This document shows positions 54,962-63,231 of a DNA stretch of 64,000 bases, piece after piece (the first letter of the stretch is position 1; each line of letters begins with the position of its first letter). The position numbers and the translations under genes are program-made. Origin of the DNA: Cyanobium sp. M30B3 (lineage in GTDB: Bacteria > Cyanobacteriota > Cyanobacteriia > PCC-6307 > Cyanobiaceae); contig CP073761.1 of NCBI GenBank assembly GCA_018399015.1, positions 1,302,001 through 1,366,000 of the forward strand. The letters run 5' to 3'. The notes under the pieces are model-generated. The model saw only the letters and a list, made by a program, of their open reading frames with translations, searched no databases and was not told the DNA's origin.

Positions 54962-55244
54962 TGCCGTACCCCAGGATCTCCTCGGCGCTGCGGTCATCCA
55001 GGACCGGCAGGGTCCACACCTGCTGCTCCAGCCAGCGCGTGCTCTCCTCCAGCGTGGGCCGCTTTGGAATCGGCGACTCAGGCAGCCCCGCCTCCAGAGC
55101 GAGGATCGCCTCCTGATTCATCGAGCGCCGGTGCGCCACAGCTACCGCCTTGAGGCGGCGGTAAAGCACATCCGGCACCTGCCGGAGCACCAGGGTGTTC
55201 ATCGCCCCAACGCCGATTGCTAGCGGAATGCTAGCGCCGCTCAT
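54942..55244 (-). CDS. FitA/VapB-like antitoxin
   Basis: An antitoxin of 100 residues from ATG 55244, or 86 from ATG 55202 (MNTLVLRQVPDVLYRRL), which is where the ribbon-helix-helix begins. RRSMNQEAILALEAGL is the typical second-helix region. ATG 55244 overlaps the hsdM stop exactly as hsdS does at the other repeat, so this antitoxin has taken over the hsdM translational coupling. Confidence 0.85.
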   Translation of the reverse strand: MSGASIPLAIGVGAMNTLVLRQVPDVLYRRLKAVAVAHRRSMNQEAILALEAGLPESPIPKRPTLEESTRWLEQQVWTLPVLDDRSAEEILGYGNDGLCG

Positions 55245-55352
55245 CGCAGCATCCCCTCCAGCTCCTCGATCCCCTGCAGGATCTCCTGCTCGATCGTCCG
55301 TAGTTCGGCCAGGATCTCCAGCGGTGGGCGGTGCTCCACCTCTTCGTGGATC
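55238..55352. repeat. Direct repeat copy B: hsdM 3' end
   Basis: The 115-bp partner of 53745-53859, here in place as the natural end of hsdM. The two copies are 1493 bp apart and in the same orientation, flanking both toxin-antitoxin modules. Confidence 0.93.
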
Positions 55353-57115
55353 AGCTCCTTGTAGCGGTTGAGGCTGAGGTCGTAACCCTGTTCGGCGATC
55401 TCCGCCTTGGGCACGCAGAAGCTCTGGGCCGTGCGTTCCCGCTCGCGCTCGGAATCCTTGCGCTGCCGCCAGCGACTCAGGCAGTCGGGCAGGTTGTTCT
55501 TGTCGTGCCCGCCATCAGCCAGGGCGTCTTTGGGTGCAGGGCCGAGCTTCTCCAGCGGCAGCAGCGGATTGCGCTTGTCGTCGAGGCTCCAGCCGTCGGT
55601 GGTCATGTCGTAGAACCACACCTGATCGGTGCCGCCTCGGCCGGTTTTGGTGAAAAGCAGGATCGCGGTGCTCACGCCGGCATAGGGGCGGAACACGCCG
55701 CTGGGCAGCGACACCACGCCCTCGAGGAAGTGGTCTTCCACCAGGGTGCGGCGCAGTTCTTTGTGCGCCTTGCTGGAGCCGAACAGCACGCCATCGGGCA
55801 CGATCACCGCTGCGCGGCCACCCGGCTTGAGCAGCTGCAGGAACAGCGCCATGAACAGCAGCTCGGTTTTCTTCGTCTTCACCACCCGCTGCAGCTTGCC
55901 GCTGGTGCTCTCGTAATCCAGTGAGCCCGCGAAGGGCGGATTGGCCAGGATCAGGGTGTACTTGTCTTCCTCGATGGCGCCGTCTTCCGAGAGCGAATCG
56001 CGGTAGCTCACATCGGGGTTTTCCACCCCGTGCAGCAGCATGTTCATCGCGCCGATGCGCAGCATCGTGGTGTCAAAGTCGAAGCCATGGAACAGGCCAT
56101 GGTTGAAGTGCTGGCGCAGCTCCGGATCGCTGAGGATCTCGGGGTGGTGTTCGCGCAGGTATTCGCCCACCGCCACCGGGAAGCCGCAGGTGCCGCAGGC
56201 CGGATCCACCATCACGTCTCGCGGCGTGGGCTCAGTCATCGCCACCATCAGCTCGATGATGTGGCGCGGCGTGCGGAACTGGCCGTTGGTGCCAGCGGTG
56301 GCCAGCTTGCCGAGCATGTACTCGTAGATGTCGCCCTTGGTGTCGCGGTCCTCCATCGGCACCGCGTCCAGCAGCTCCACCACCTTGGTGAGCAGCCCCG
56401 GCGTGGGGATCGTGAAGCGGGCATCGCGCATGTGGGTGGCGTAGGCCGATTCCTCGCCGCCTAGATCGCGCAGGAACGGAAACACTCGGTCGCCCACCAC
56501 CCGGTACATCGAGGCGGGATCTCCCAGCTCCTTGAAGCGGCTCCAGCGCAGTTCGCTCCAGGGGCGGCCCTGCTCATCGGCGCCCTCCGGAAAGATGCGG
56601 CGACGCATCGGCTGGCCCGAGCGCTGGCTGCGGCGCTCCTCCAGAGTTTCCAGTTCATCGAGCCGGCGGATGAACAGCAGGTAGGTGAGCTGCTCCAGCA
56701 CTTCCAGCGGGTTGGCGATGCCGCCGCTCCAGAAGGCATCCCAGATCCGGTCGATCTGGTTGCGCAGTTCGCCGGTGAGTGCCGTCGCCGCCGTGGTGCC
56801 GGGGGCGATGGTGGATGGGGGGGCTGAGGCGACTGAGCCGTTGCCGTTGCGGCGGGTGCGGGTGCCCCCGGTTGGGGCGGCAGCTCGCGGAGGCGGGTCG
56901 ATCCCCGGCGCTCTCAGGCCTCCGCCGGGACCTTTCACACCCTCCGCAGCGCCCAGGGCCACCACCTGGCTCTTGATCTCCTTCAGCTCCTCATCGCTGA
57001 TGGGCTCTCCCGCCTCCCGCTCCAGGGCGGCGCGGATCTCGTCGTTCGTGATCCGACTGCCGTCCTCCGGGATCAGGGCGATCAGGTCGTTGACGAGGTC
57101 GGCGAGGGGGGGCAT
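55241..57115 (-). CDS. hsdM: Type I restriction DNA methyltransferase subunit M
   Basis: A 624-residue N6-adenine methyltransferase. An N-terminal ~110-residue region ends in a Pro/Gly/Arg-rich linker, followed by the HsdM helical domain (LRNQIDRIWDAFWSGG) and the methylase domain with DPACGTCGF (motif I) and NPPF (motif IV), and a C-terminal coiled coil (EILQGIEELEGML). The start is ATG 57115 (MPPLADLVNDL) or ATG 57148. Its stop overlaps the antitoxin ATG. Confidence 0.95.
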   Translation of the reverse strand: MPPLADLVNDLIALIPEDGSRITNDEIRAALEREAGEPISDEELKEIKSQVVALGAAEGVKGPGGGLRAPGIDPPPRAAAPTGGTRTRRNGNGSVASAPPSTIAPGTTAATALTGELRNQIDRIWDAFWSGGIANPLEVLEQLTYLLFIRRLDELETLEERRSQRSGQPMRRRIFPEGADEQGRPWSELRWSRFKELGDPASMYRVVGDRVFPFLRDLGGEESAYATHMRDARFTIPTPGLLTKVVELLDAVPMEDRDTKGDIYEYMLGKLATAGTNGQFRTPRHIIELMVAMTEPTPRDVMVDPACGTCGFPVAVGEYLREHHPEILSDPELRQHFNHGLFHGFDFDTTMLRIGAMNMLLHGVENPDVSYRDSLSEDGAIEEDKYTLILANPPFAGSLDYESTSGKLQRVVKTKKTELLFMALFLQLLKPGGRAAVIVPDGVLFGSSKAHKELRRTLVEDHFLEGVVSLPSGVFRPYAGVSTAILLFTKTGRGGTDQVWFYDMTTDGWSLDDKRNPLLPLEKLGPAPKDALADGGHDKNNLPDCLSRWRQRKDSERERERTAQSFCVPKAEIAEQGYDLSLNRYKELIHEEVEHRPPLEILAELRTIEQEILQGIEELEGMLR

Positions 57116-57201
57116 CGGCGGGCGAGCGGGCAAACCTGGGCAGAGCATGGCCTGGCAGGCCTGCTAGTGCAGCGGTTCTGCTGCGAAAGACGGGCCGCCG
57201 T

Positions 57202-57873
57202 TCAGGCCGCTCGCCTGGTTTCCGGTGGTACGGCCAGCACCGCCCCATCAGCCACCAGCCACTGCTGCTCGTGGCGGGGCAGGGGCATGCCGCCGGTGAG
57301 CGCCCCGAAGGCGGGCAGGGCCAGCCGCTCGCTGCGGGGGCAATAGCTGAAGCAGCTCAGGCGCAGGCGGTCGCCGTTGCGACCCAGCAACGCCACCGGG
57401 TGCAGGTGGCCGCAGAGGTTGAGCAGGCCGGCGCGGGGCTCGGGTTCGTGGCTCAGCCACCAGGGGCCGAGGGCCTGGCTGGGTTCCTGGGCCAGGCCGG
57501 CGATCCAGCTGCCCCGCTCGTGGTTGCCGCCAATCAACCGCAGCGGGCAGCCCAGCAGCTCCGGCAGGGCCGCCAGCTTGGCTCGCAGTTCGCCCGTGAG
57601 CCCCAGGGGCCCGTGGATCAGGTCGCCCAGCACAATCACCTGCACCGGCTGCAGCCGCGTCGCCAGCTCCAGCAGGGCGTTGAGGGTGGCGGCGTCACCG
57701 TCGGAGGGCAGGGGGATGCCCTGGGCCTGGAAGCTCTCCGCCTTGCCCAGGTGCAGGTCGGCCAGCAGCAGCACCCGTCGCTGCGGATCCCACACCGCCC
57801 GCTCGGCCAGCAACTCCAGGGTTTCGCCGCCCCAGCGGAAGGGCGCCACCGCCAGGGATGAAGCTGGCTTCAC
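57202..57873 (-). CDS. pdeM: PdeM-type metallophosphoesterase (ligase-associated DNA repair family)
   Basis: A 223-residue calcineurin-like phosphoesterase with LLADLHLGKAESF, VLGDLIHG, GGNHERG and CGHLHPVA, the PdeM pattern. In other bacteria pdeM clusters with an ATP-dependent ligase and an Lhr-like helicase; those partners are not here. GTG 57873 overlaps the upstream glutathione S-transferase stop (GTGA), so the pair is co-translated. Confidence 0.9.
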   Translation of the reverse strand: MKPASSLAVAPFRWGGETLELLAERAVWDPQRRVLLLADLHLGKAESFQAQGIPLPSDGDAATLNALLELATRLQPVQVIVLGDLIHGPLGLTGELRAKLAALPELLGCPLRLIGGNHERGSWIAGLAQEPSQALGPWWLSHEPEPRAGLLNLCGHLHPVALLGRNGDRLRLSCFSYCPRSERLALPAFGALTGGMPLPRHEQQWLVADGAVLAVPPETRRAA

Positions 57874-58469
57874 CGGCTGCCCATCGCCCGCTGGTAGGCG
57901 GGGCTGGCCTGGGCGGCGGCGATCGTCGCCCGCACCGCCGGCCAGGGCTCCAGGTCGATCTGGGGGAAGAACACCGGCAGGTAGGCCAGATAGGCCTGCA
58001 CGGCGCAATCGGCCGCGCCCCAGTGTTCGCCCACCAGCGGCTGACCGCTGGCCAGCAGGCCATCGAGTACGCCCATCAGCCGCGGGAACTCGCGCTCCCG
58101 GTTGCTGGGCACGAACAGGGCCACCGCCAGGGTGGCGTTGGCGAACAGCAGCCACTGGGCCACCTTGGCCCGCCGCACTGCCGCCTGTTCCGGCGGGCCG
58201 CTGAATTCGCCGCCGTCGTGCTCGGCCAGGTGCAGCAGGATCGCGCCGCTCTCGAACAGCCGCAGCGGCCCACCGGCCGGATCGGGGAAGCGGTCGTCCT
58301 CCAGGGCCGGCAGCTTGGCGAAGGGGTTGATCGCCGCGAACGCCTCCTGCCGGTGCTCGCCTGCCTCCATGTCGAGCTGGCGCCAGGTGTAGGCGATGCC
58401 CTTCTCCTCCAGGTACCAGCGGGGCATCGAGGCGCGGGTGCGGGCGCCGCCGTGGAGGGTGAGGGCCAT
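57870..58469 (-). CDS. Glutathione S-transferase family protein
   Basis: A 199-residue two-domain GST: thioredoxin-fold N-terminus (MALTLHGGARTRASMPRW, INPFAKLPALED with the cis-Pro, LFESGAILLHLAE with the glutathione-binding Glu-Ser) and a helical C-terminal domain with WGAADCAVQAYLAYL. Start ATG 58469. It is divergent from the AAA-NapH gene. Confidence 0.92.
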   Translation of the reverse strand: MALTLHGGARTRASMPRWYLEEKGIAYTWRQLDMEAGEHRQEAFAAINPFAKLPALEDDRFPDPAGGPLRLFESGAILLHLAEHDGGEFSGPPEQAAVRRAKVAQWLLFANATLAVALFVPSNREREFPRLMGVLDGLLASGQPLVGEHWGAADCAVQAYLAYLPVFFPQIDLEPWPAVRATIAAAQASPAYQRAMGSR

Positions 58470-58540
58470 GGGCGCGCGGTGGCGGGAGGGAAGCGGGCCC
58501 CAGCCTATGGAGCGGCCGTCGGGCGCTGGTGGCGGGTTTG

Positions 58541-58576
58541 CTGCATGGCAGGGTGTTACTGCATGGCAAGGTGTTG
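58541..58576. repeat. Two-copy 18-bp tandem repeat in a divergent promoter region
   Basis: Units 58541-58558 and 58559-58576 share CTGCATGGCA and differ at two positions. They lie in the 133-bp gap between the divergent GST and AAA-NapH genes and could affect promoter spacing or bind a regulator. Confidence 0.8.
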
Positions 58577-58602
58577 CTGTGGCGTTGTGATGGTGTTGTG
58601 CG

Positions 58603-60204
58603 ATGGCGAGCGCGAGCCCTGCCGATCCCGCCCCCGACAGCCAGGCCTGCCTGCTCAAGCTGGCGCCCCACCTGCTGGGCCGCTCCCGCCGCGGGGTGGT
58701 GGGCAGCAGCCGCTATGCCGAGCGCCTGCGGGACGCCGTGCGCGCTGCTGCCGCCGATCCCCAGGCCAGGCCGGTGCTGATCAGCGGTGAACCGGGCCTG
58801 GAGAAGGACAACCTCGCCGCCCTGATCCATTTCGGCAGCCCCCGCCGGCGCCGGCTGATGGCCCGCGTCGATGCCGCCAGCCTGGGGGACGACGGCGCCC
58901 CCCTGTTCGGCAGCGGCTCGAGTGGGGGCGTTGGTTCGCTGCTGGAGTGCCTGGGTGACGGCGCCCTGCTGATCGACAACCTCGATCGCGCCGATCCGGC
59001 CCTGCTGCCCCAGCTGCTGGAGCTGGCCCGCAGCGGCCGCTGGCGGGCGCCCGGGGCCACCGGTGCCGAGAGGCGCTTCTGCGGCCGGCTGTTCTTCAGC
59101 ACCGAGTCGGCCCTGCCCCAGGCCGATGCCAGCTGCAGCTTGATCCGCGTGCCGCCGTTGCGGGTGCGCCGCCAGGACCTGGGCGAATGGCTGCGGTACG
59201 GCATTCGTCAACAGGCGCCGCGGCTGGGCTGGCAGCGGCCGCCGGCCGTAGCCGAGGCGGTGGTGAAGCGGCTGCAGAACCACGACTTCCCCGGCAACAT
59301 CCGCGAGCTCAACACCCTGATCGAGCGCGCCCTGCGCCAGGCCGCCGCCAACCATCCCGCCCAGCTGCCCGACGACGTGTTCTGGACCGGCAACCGCGCC
59401 AGCCGTCTGCGCTTTGATCTGTTCCGCTGGCGGCCGCGCCTGCGCCAGTGGCTGCGGGCACCCGGGCTCTGGAACCTGCTGTTGTTCGGCCTGGTGAGCT
59501 GGGTGTTCGTGCTGGTGAACCTGTGGCTGTGGCTGGGCCCCCAGGACCGGGCCCACAACGGTGCCCTGAACCTCTTCTGGGCCTGGTGGTGGCCGCTGAT
59601 CCTGCTGGCCTATCCCCTGGTGGGGCGGGCCTGGTGTGCGGTGTGTCCGTTCATGGTGTGGGGCACGATCAGCCAGCGGTTGGCGGCCGCCCTGGGCTGG
59701 CGGCCCCGCATCTGGCCGCGGGGGGACAGCGACCGCTGGGCGGCGCCGCTGCTGGCGGGTGGCTTCGCGGCGATCCTGCTCTGGGAGGAGCTGTGCAACC
59801 TGGAGAACACCGCCTGGCTGAGCAGCTGCCTGCTGCTGCTGATCACCGCTGGCGCCGTGGTGGGCTCGCTGCTGTTCGAGAAGCGCTTCTGGTGCCGCTA
59901 CCTCTGCCCGGTGGGGGGCATGAACGGCCTGTTCGCCAAGCTGGCGATCACCGAGCTGCGGGCCCAGGCCGGCACCTGCAGCGGCAGCTGCAGCAGCTAC
60001 GCCTGCTTCAAGGGCGGGCCGGCGGAAGGGGAGGGGCTGGCCACCGCCGGTTGCCCGCTCGGCACCCATCCGGCCCACCTGGCCGACAACCGCAACTGCG
60101 TGCTCTGCTTCACCTGCGCGGCGGCCTGTCCGCATCGCTCGGTGCAGCTGCGCCTGCGGCCCCCCGCCGCCGACCTGCAGCGCGACATGGACCCCCGCCG
60201 GTGA
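58603..60204 (+). CDS. Degenerate sigma54-activator-like AAA+ domain fused to a NapH-like 4Fe-4S membrane module
   Basis: A 533-residue fusion. Residues ~30-260 resemble the AAA+ core of NtrC-type activators: ISGEPGLEKDN in the Walker A position (62-70, altered), ALLIDNLDRADP (Walker B) and NHDFPGNIRELNTLIERAL. The sigma54-contacting GAFTGA loop is missing (LFGSGSSGGVG instead) and there is no DNA-binding HTH. Residues ~280-530 have about six membrane spans with WCAVCPFMVWG, WCRYLCPVGG and a CVLCFTCAAACP ferredoxin-type cluster. Cyanobacteria lack sigma54, so this is probably a membrane redox sensor or assembly ATPase. Start ATG 58603. Confidence 0.85.
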   Translation: MASASPADPAPDSQACLLKLAPHLLGRSRRGVVGSSRYAERLRDAVRAAAADPQARPVLISGEPGLEKDNLAALIHFGSPRRRRLMARVDAASLGDDGAPLFGSGSSGGVGSLLECLGDGALLIDNLDRADPALLPQLLELARSGRWRAPGATGAERRFCGRLFFSTESALPQADASCSLIRVPPLRVRRQDLGEWLRYGIRQQAPRLGWQRPPAVAEAVVKRLQNHDFPGNIRELNTLIERALRQAAANHPAQLPDDVFWTGNRASRLRFDLFRWRPRLRQWLRAPGLWNLLLFGLVSWVFVLVNLWLWLGPQDRAHNGALNLFWAWWWPLILLAYPLVGRAWCAVCPFMVWGTISQRLAAALGWRPRIWPRGDSDRWAAPLLAGGFAAILLWEELCNLENTAWLSSCLLLLITAGAVVGSLLFEKRFWCRYLCPVGGMNGLFAKLAITELRAQAGTCSGSCSSYACFKGGPAEGEGLATAGCPLGTHPAHLADNRNCVLCFTCAAACPHRSVQLRLRPPAADLQRDMDPRR

Positions 60205-60220
60205 GGCGGGGCTGCTGCTC

Positions 60221-60694
60221 GTGCTGGCCGGGGGCATCTGTCTGCACCACTGGCAGCGGCTGCTGGGCTGGTTGCCCCTGGCACCCGCCAGCCTGCAGGC
60301 CGGGCCGCTGCTGCCGAGGCTCGCCTTCGGCCTGCTGGCCCTGGCCGTGCCGGCCCTGGGCTGGTTGGGTCTGCGCCGGCTGCTGCGCCTGCCCCATGCC
60401 CTGCTCTACGCCCTGCTGCCGCTTCTGTGGGCCCTGCTGCTGGCGCGTCACCTGCCGCTGGGGATGGGCGAGGCCGGGCTGGTGTTGCCCGTCAGCTTCG
60501 GCCTGGACACCCTGCCCCATTGGCAGGCCGACCCCCATGTGCTCGCCTTCTGCCAGAGCGCCGCTGCCCTGGTGGGCGTCCTGGGCACCGGCCTGCTCAT
60601 CCCCCGTTTCCTGCCGGCGGGGGCGGGCCGCTGGGGTGGGCTGCTTCTGGCCATGGGGCTGGCGGCGGCCGGCCGCTGGCTGGTGGCCGCCTGA
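60221..60694 (+). CDS. Membrane protein of unknown function, 157 residues
   Basis: A Leu-rich protein with about four membrane spans (ICLHHWQRLLGWLPLAP, LGWLGLRRLLRL, GLLIPRFLP) starting at GTG 60221, 17 bp after the AAA-NapH gene. The frame is open a little further upstream, so the start may be earlier. It is probably part of the same operon and may partner the 4Fe-4S module. No family recognised. Confidence 0.65.
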   Translation: MLAGGICLHHWQRLLGWLPLAPASLQAGPLLPRLAFGLLALAVPALGWLGLRRLLRLPHALLYALLPLLWALLLARHLPLGMGEAGLVLPVSFGLDTLPHWQADPHVLAFCQSAAALVGVLGTGLLIPRFLPAGAGRWGGLLLAMGLAAAGRWLVAA

Positions 60695-60715
60695 GCCGGT
60701 TGCGTGGAGGGGAGA

Positions 60716-60823
60716 ATGGGCGACGAACTCCCCTGGCTGTTGATGACGATCGCCCTGCTGGTTGCCCTGGCCGGTTCCCTGGGCCTGATGGCCTTCATCG
60801 TGAAGCGCCTCGAGAACTCCTGA
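60716..60823 (+). CDS. Single-span small membrane protein, 35 residues
   Basis: ATG 60716 behind a strong GGAGGGG ribosome-binding site gives MGDELPWLL, one membrane span (LMTIALLVALAGSLGLMAF) and a basic tail (IVKRLENS). It lies 21 bp after the membrane-protein gene at 60221, so it is likely the third gene of that operon. In size and form it resembles the tiny subunits of thylakoid complexes, but I cannot match it to a named one. Confidence 0.7.
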   Translation: MGDELPWLLMTIALLVALAGSLGLMAFIVKRLENS

Positions 60824-60855
60824 GCCGCTTCCCCCAGCCATCACCCTGCACCACC

Positions 60856-60951
60856 ATGACCAGCGAGCCGCCCCGGCGCATCGCCCGGCTCACGGTGTGG
60901 GTGCAGCTGCCGGCGCCACTGCCGGCGCCACTGGACGAGCTGCAGCGATAG
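60856..60951 (+). CDS. Possible 31-residue ORF, weak
   Basis: ATG 60856 reads MTSEPPRRIARLTVWVQ and then a duplicated LPAP before a TAG. A 12-bp tandem repeat (CCGGCGCCACTG twice) makes the end. No clear ribosome-binding site. It may be a short peptide or the truncated start of a lost gene. Confidence 0.25.
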   Translation: MTSEPPRRIARLTVWVQLPAPLPAPLDELQR

Positions 60952-61047
60952 ACCTGCACTGGCTGTGGAGGGCCAGGGGTGCTGGATGGTGTCCACGAAC
61001 CTGCTTGCCCGATCCTGAACGCCTGACTCCCTGTTTGCGCTGACCCC

Positions 61048-61713
61048 ATGGCCACGTTTCTGGTGACCGGAGCCAACCGCGGCATCGGCCTCGAGTATTG
61101 CCGCCAACTGCAGGCCCGCGGCGATCAGGTGATTGCGGTGTGCCGCACGCCGTCCCCCGAGCTGGAGGCCCTGGGTGTGTCCATTGAGGCGGGGATCGAC
61201 CTGGCCAGCGAGGCCGCCATCGCCGCGCTGGCCAGCCGCCTGCACGGGGTGCCGCTGGATGGGCTGATCCTCAACGCCGGCATCCTGCAGTCGATGGGCC
61301 TGGAGGATCTCGATCCCGAGGGCATCCGCCGCCAGTTCGAGGTGAATGCCCTGGCACCGTTGCTGCTGGTGCGGGCCCTGCTGGAGCAACTGCGCCGCGG
61401 CGCGAAGGTGGCGCTGATGACCAGCCGCATGGGCTCAATCGACGACAACAGCTCCGGCGGCTCCTACGGCTACCGGATGTCGAAGGTGGCGCTGAACATT
61501 GCCGGCAAATCGCTGGCCATCGACCTCAAGCCCCGCGGCATCGCCGTGGCGATCCTGCATCCGGGCCTGGTGCGCACCCGCATGATCAACTTCAACCCCC
61601 AGGGCATCAGCCCCGAAGCGAGTGTGCGGGGTCTGCTGGCCCGCATCGACAGCCTCACCCTGGAGACCAGCGGCACCTTCCGGCACGCCAATGGTGAGGT
61701 GCTGCCCTGGTAG
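61048..61713 (+). CDS. Short-chain dehydrogenase/reductase
   Basis: A 221-residue classical SDR with the cofactor motif TGANRGIG (residues 7-14), LILNAGI and the catalytic YxxxK as YRMSK near residue 151. It is closest in type to the C-factor/CsgA-like SDRs that act on unknown carbonyls. Monocistronic on the plus strand, convergent with the GNAT gene. Confidence 0.92.
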   Translation: MATFLVTGANRGIGLEYCRQLQARGDQVIAVCRTPSPELEALGVSIEAGIDLASEAAIAALASRLHGVPLDGLILNAGILQSMGLEDLDPEGIRRQFEVNALAPLLLVRALLEQLRRGAKVALMTSRMGSIDDNSSGGSYGYRMSKVALNIAGKSLAIDLKPRGIAVAILHPGLVRTRMINFNPQGISPEASVRGLLARIDSLTLETSGTFRHANGEVLPW

Positions 61714-61781
61714 TCCAGGCAGGCCACCCCCGGCGCCATCGCGATTGATGGCGACACCGCGTGGGCTGGCTGCCGGCCGGC

Positions 61782-62657
61782 CTAGCCCAGCTCCAGGCAG
61801 GCGAGGCCGTAGACATCCCGCAGCGACACCGCCGGTGCCTCGCCGCGGTACATGCGCAGGGTGGTGCCCACCGGGCGGAACCGCAGCCGCTGCAGCAGCG
61901 GCGCCGCTGCTGTGTTGGCGCCCGGCGCGTCAATCAGCACCACGCCCGGGTGGCGGTGCAGCAGACCCTGCAGCAGTCGGTCGGCCGCCTCGGGCGTTTC
62001 GGCCATCAGCGGACCGATACGCCAGCCCTCGCCGCGCTCCAGCAGGCAGGGGCGGATGCGCCCGAAGCCGTGGCACTCGCCTGCGCCATCGATCAGGGCC
62101 AGCACCGATCCGGCCGGGTGGTGCAGCCACTGGCTGAGGAAGTGGGGGCGGGGGCTGGGTTCGCGCTGGGCGTCGAAGCACTGCACGGCCCGCTCGGGGA
62201 TGGCTTCCCCTTCCAGCAGCTGCCAGTCCCCCGCTGCGGCCGCGGCGGGGATGCTCCCGTCGCTGATGCCCTGCCAGCGGGTGGTGGGGGAGGCGGGCGC
62301 AAAACCCCAGCGGGCGTAGTCGTCGATGCGATCCGGCGCCGCCTCCAGGCCGACGCAGGGCAGATCGGCCAGGTGCTCCAGGGCGTGCTCCCAGAGCTGC
62401 AGGCCGTAGCCCCGGCCGCGCCATGCAGGCCGCACCAGGTAGAGGCCGAGGAAGCCGTAGGCGGCGTTGTAGCGCACGCCGGTGATGCAGCCGATCCGCT
62501 CGCTCCCCAGCCAGGCCACCCAGATTCCCTGGCGGTCGGTGTGGCGATAGATGGCCACATCGCCGCTGCCGGGGGCGAAGCCCTCCTGGCGGGCCCAGTC
62601 GGTCACGGCGGCGACGTCGTCCCGCTGCAGCGGCCGGATGCGCAGGAAGGAGGTCAT
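61782..62657 (-). CDS. GNAT N-acetyltransferase with a YitH-like second domain
   Basis: A 291-residue protein: a GNAT domain with the acetyl-CoA loop VRPAWRGRGYGLQLW (near residue 80) and a C-terminal second half (FGRIRPCLLERGEGWRIGPL, then TLRMYRGEAPAV) as in YitH/Acetyltransf_18 proteins. The substrate is unknown. Start ATG 62657 (MTSFLRIRPLQRDDV). Confidence 0.88.
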   Translation of the reverse strand: MTSFLRIRPLQRDDVAAVTDWARQEGFAPGSGDVAIYRHTDRQGIWVAWLGSERIGCITGVRYNAAYGFLGLYLVRPAWRGRGYGLQLWEHALEHLADLPCVGLEAAPDRIDDYARWGFAPASPTTRWQGISDGSIPAAAAAGDWQLLEGEAIPERAVQCFDAQREPSPRPHFLSQWLHHPAGSVLALIDGAGECHGFGRIRPCLLERGEGWRIGPLMAETPEAADRLLQGLLHRHPGVVLIDAPGANTAAAPLLQRLRFRPVGTTLRMYRGEAPAVSLRDVYGLACLELG

Positions 62658-62689
62658 CGGAACCTGGCTGCCGGAGCAGGCGCGCGGAT

Positions 62690-63103
62690 ACCGCAATGCT
62701 GACGTCGCCTCCGCCGCCTGGCAGCTCCAGCACGTCGTGATGGCTGCGGGCTTCGAGCTGGAGCTGCCGGCCCCGCGCCTGCTCGCCGCTCTCGACCGCG
62801 CTGGGGTGGGCGCCGCAGAGGGCGGCCAGGGAGTCGGGCCGGAAGGAGGGCACACTGCCGCCAGCCCAGCTGATCGAGCAGGTCCAGCAGGTCGGCGGCC
62901 AGATCGGCCATCGCGTAGGGCTGGCTCACCGGCGCGCTGGCGCCCATCCCCCGGTAGTCGAAGCAGAGAAGTTCAAAGGATTGGACCCAGCGCTCGAGCA
63001 GCCCCTGGCTGGAGGCCACCGAGGTGCCGGAGCCGTTGCAGAACAGCAGCTTCGGGCCGCTGCCTCGCCTTTCTACGTGCAGCTCCACGCCGTTGCAACG
63101 CAC
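62690..63103 (-). pseudogene. Alpha/beta hydrolase fragment, broken
   Basis: From ATG 63103, MRCNGVELHVERRGSG then LLFCNGSGTS, FELLCFDYRGMGAS and ADLLDLLDQLGW is a normal alpha/beta hydrolase N-terminus (enol-lactonase-like). Near 62860 the frame is lost; the following sequence continues in another frame (RGRQLQLEARSHHDVLEL), resembling the cap-to-lid segment of the same family. The nucleophile elbow GxSxG is missing, so there is a deletion plus a frameshift and no functional enzyme. Confidence 0.75.
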
Positions 63104-63231
63104 CTGGTCTGTTCATGGTCTGGATTCATTGCGCCCGCCCTGGCCGCAGCGCTTGCCTGTTGCCGTTCTGGAGTTCAGGGTGGCAGGAGTTGCCGCCCAC
63201 CAGCATGCGCTCGCCGTTCCGGGAGCCTCCA

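Noticed and set aside
58603-60204. Annotation as a sigma54-dependent transcriptional activator
   Set aside because: The GAFTGA loop and HTH are absent, Walker A is altered and the C-terminus is a membrane iron-sulfur module.
57202-60237. A minus-strand open frame of about 1000 codons covering pdeM, GST and the AAA-NapH gene
   Set aside because: Only the last 224 codons (pdeM) are real. The rest is antisense of the AAA-NapH gene and out of frame with GST, kept open by high GC; its translation is Gln/Pro/Arg-rich and not protein-like.
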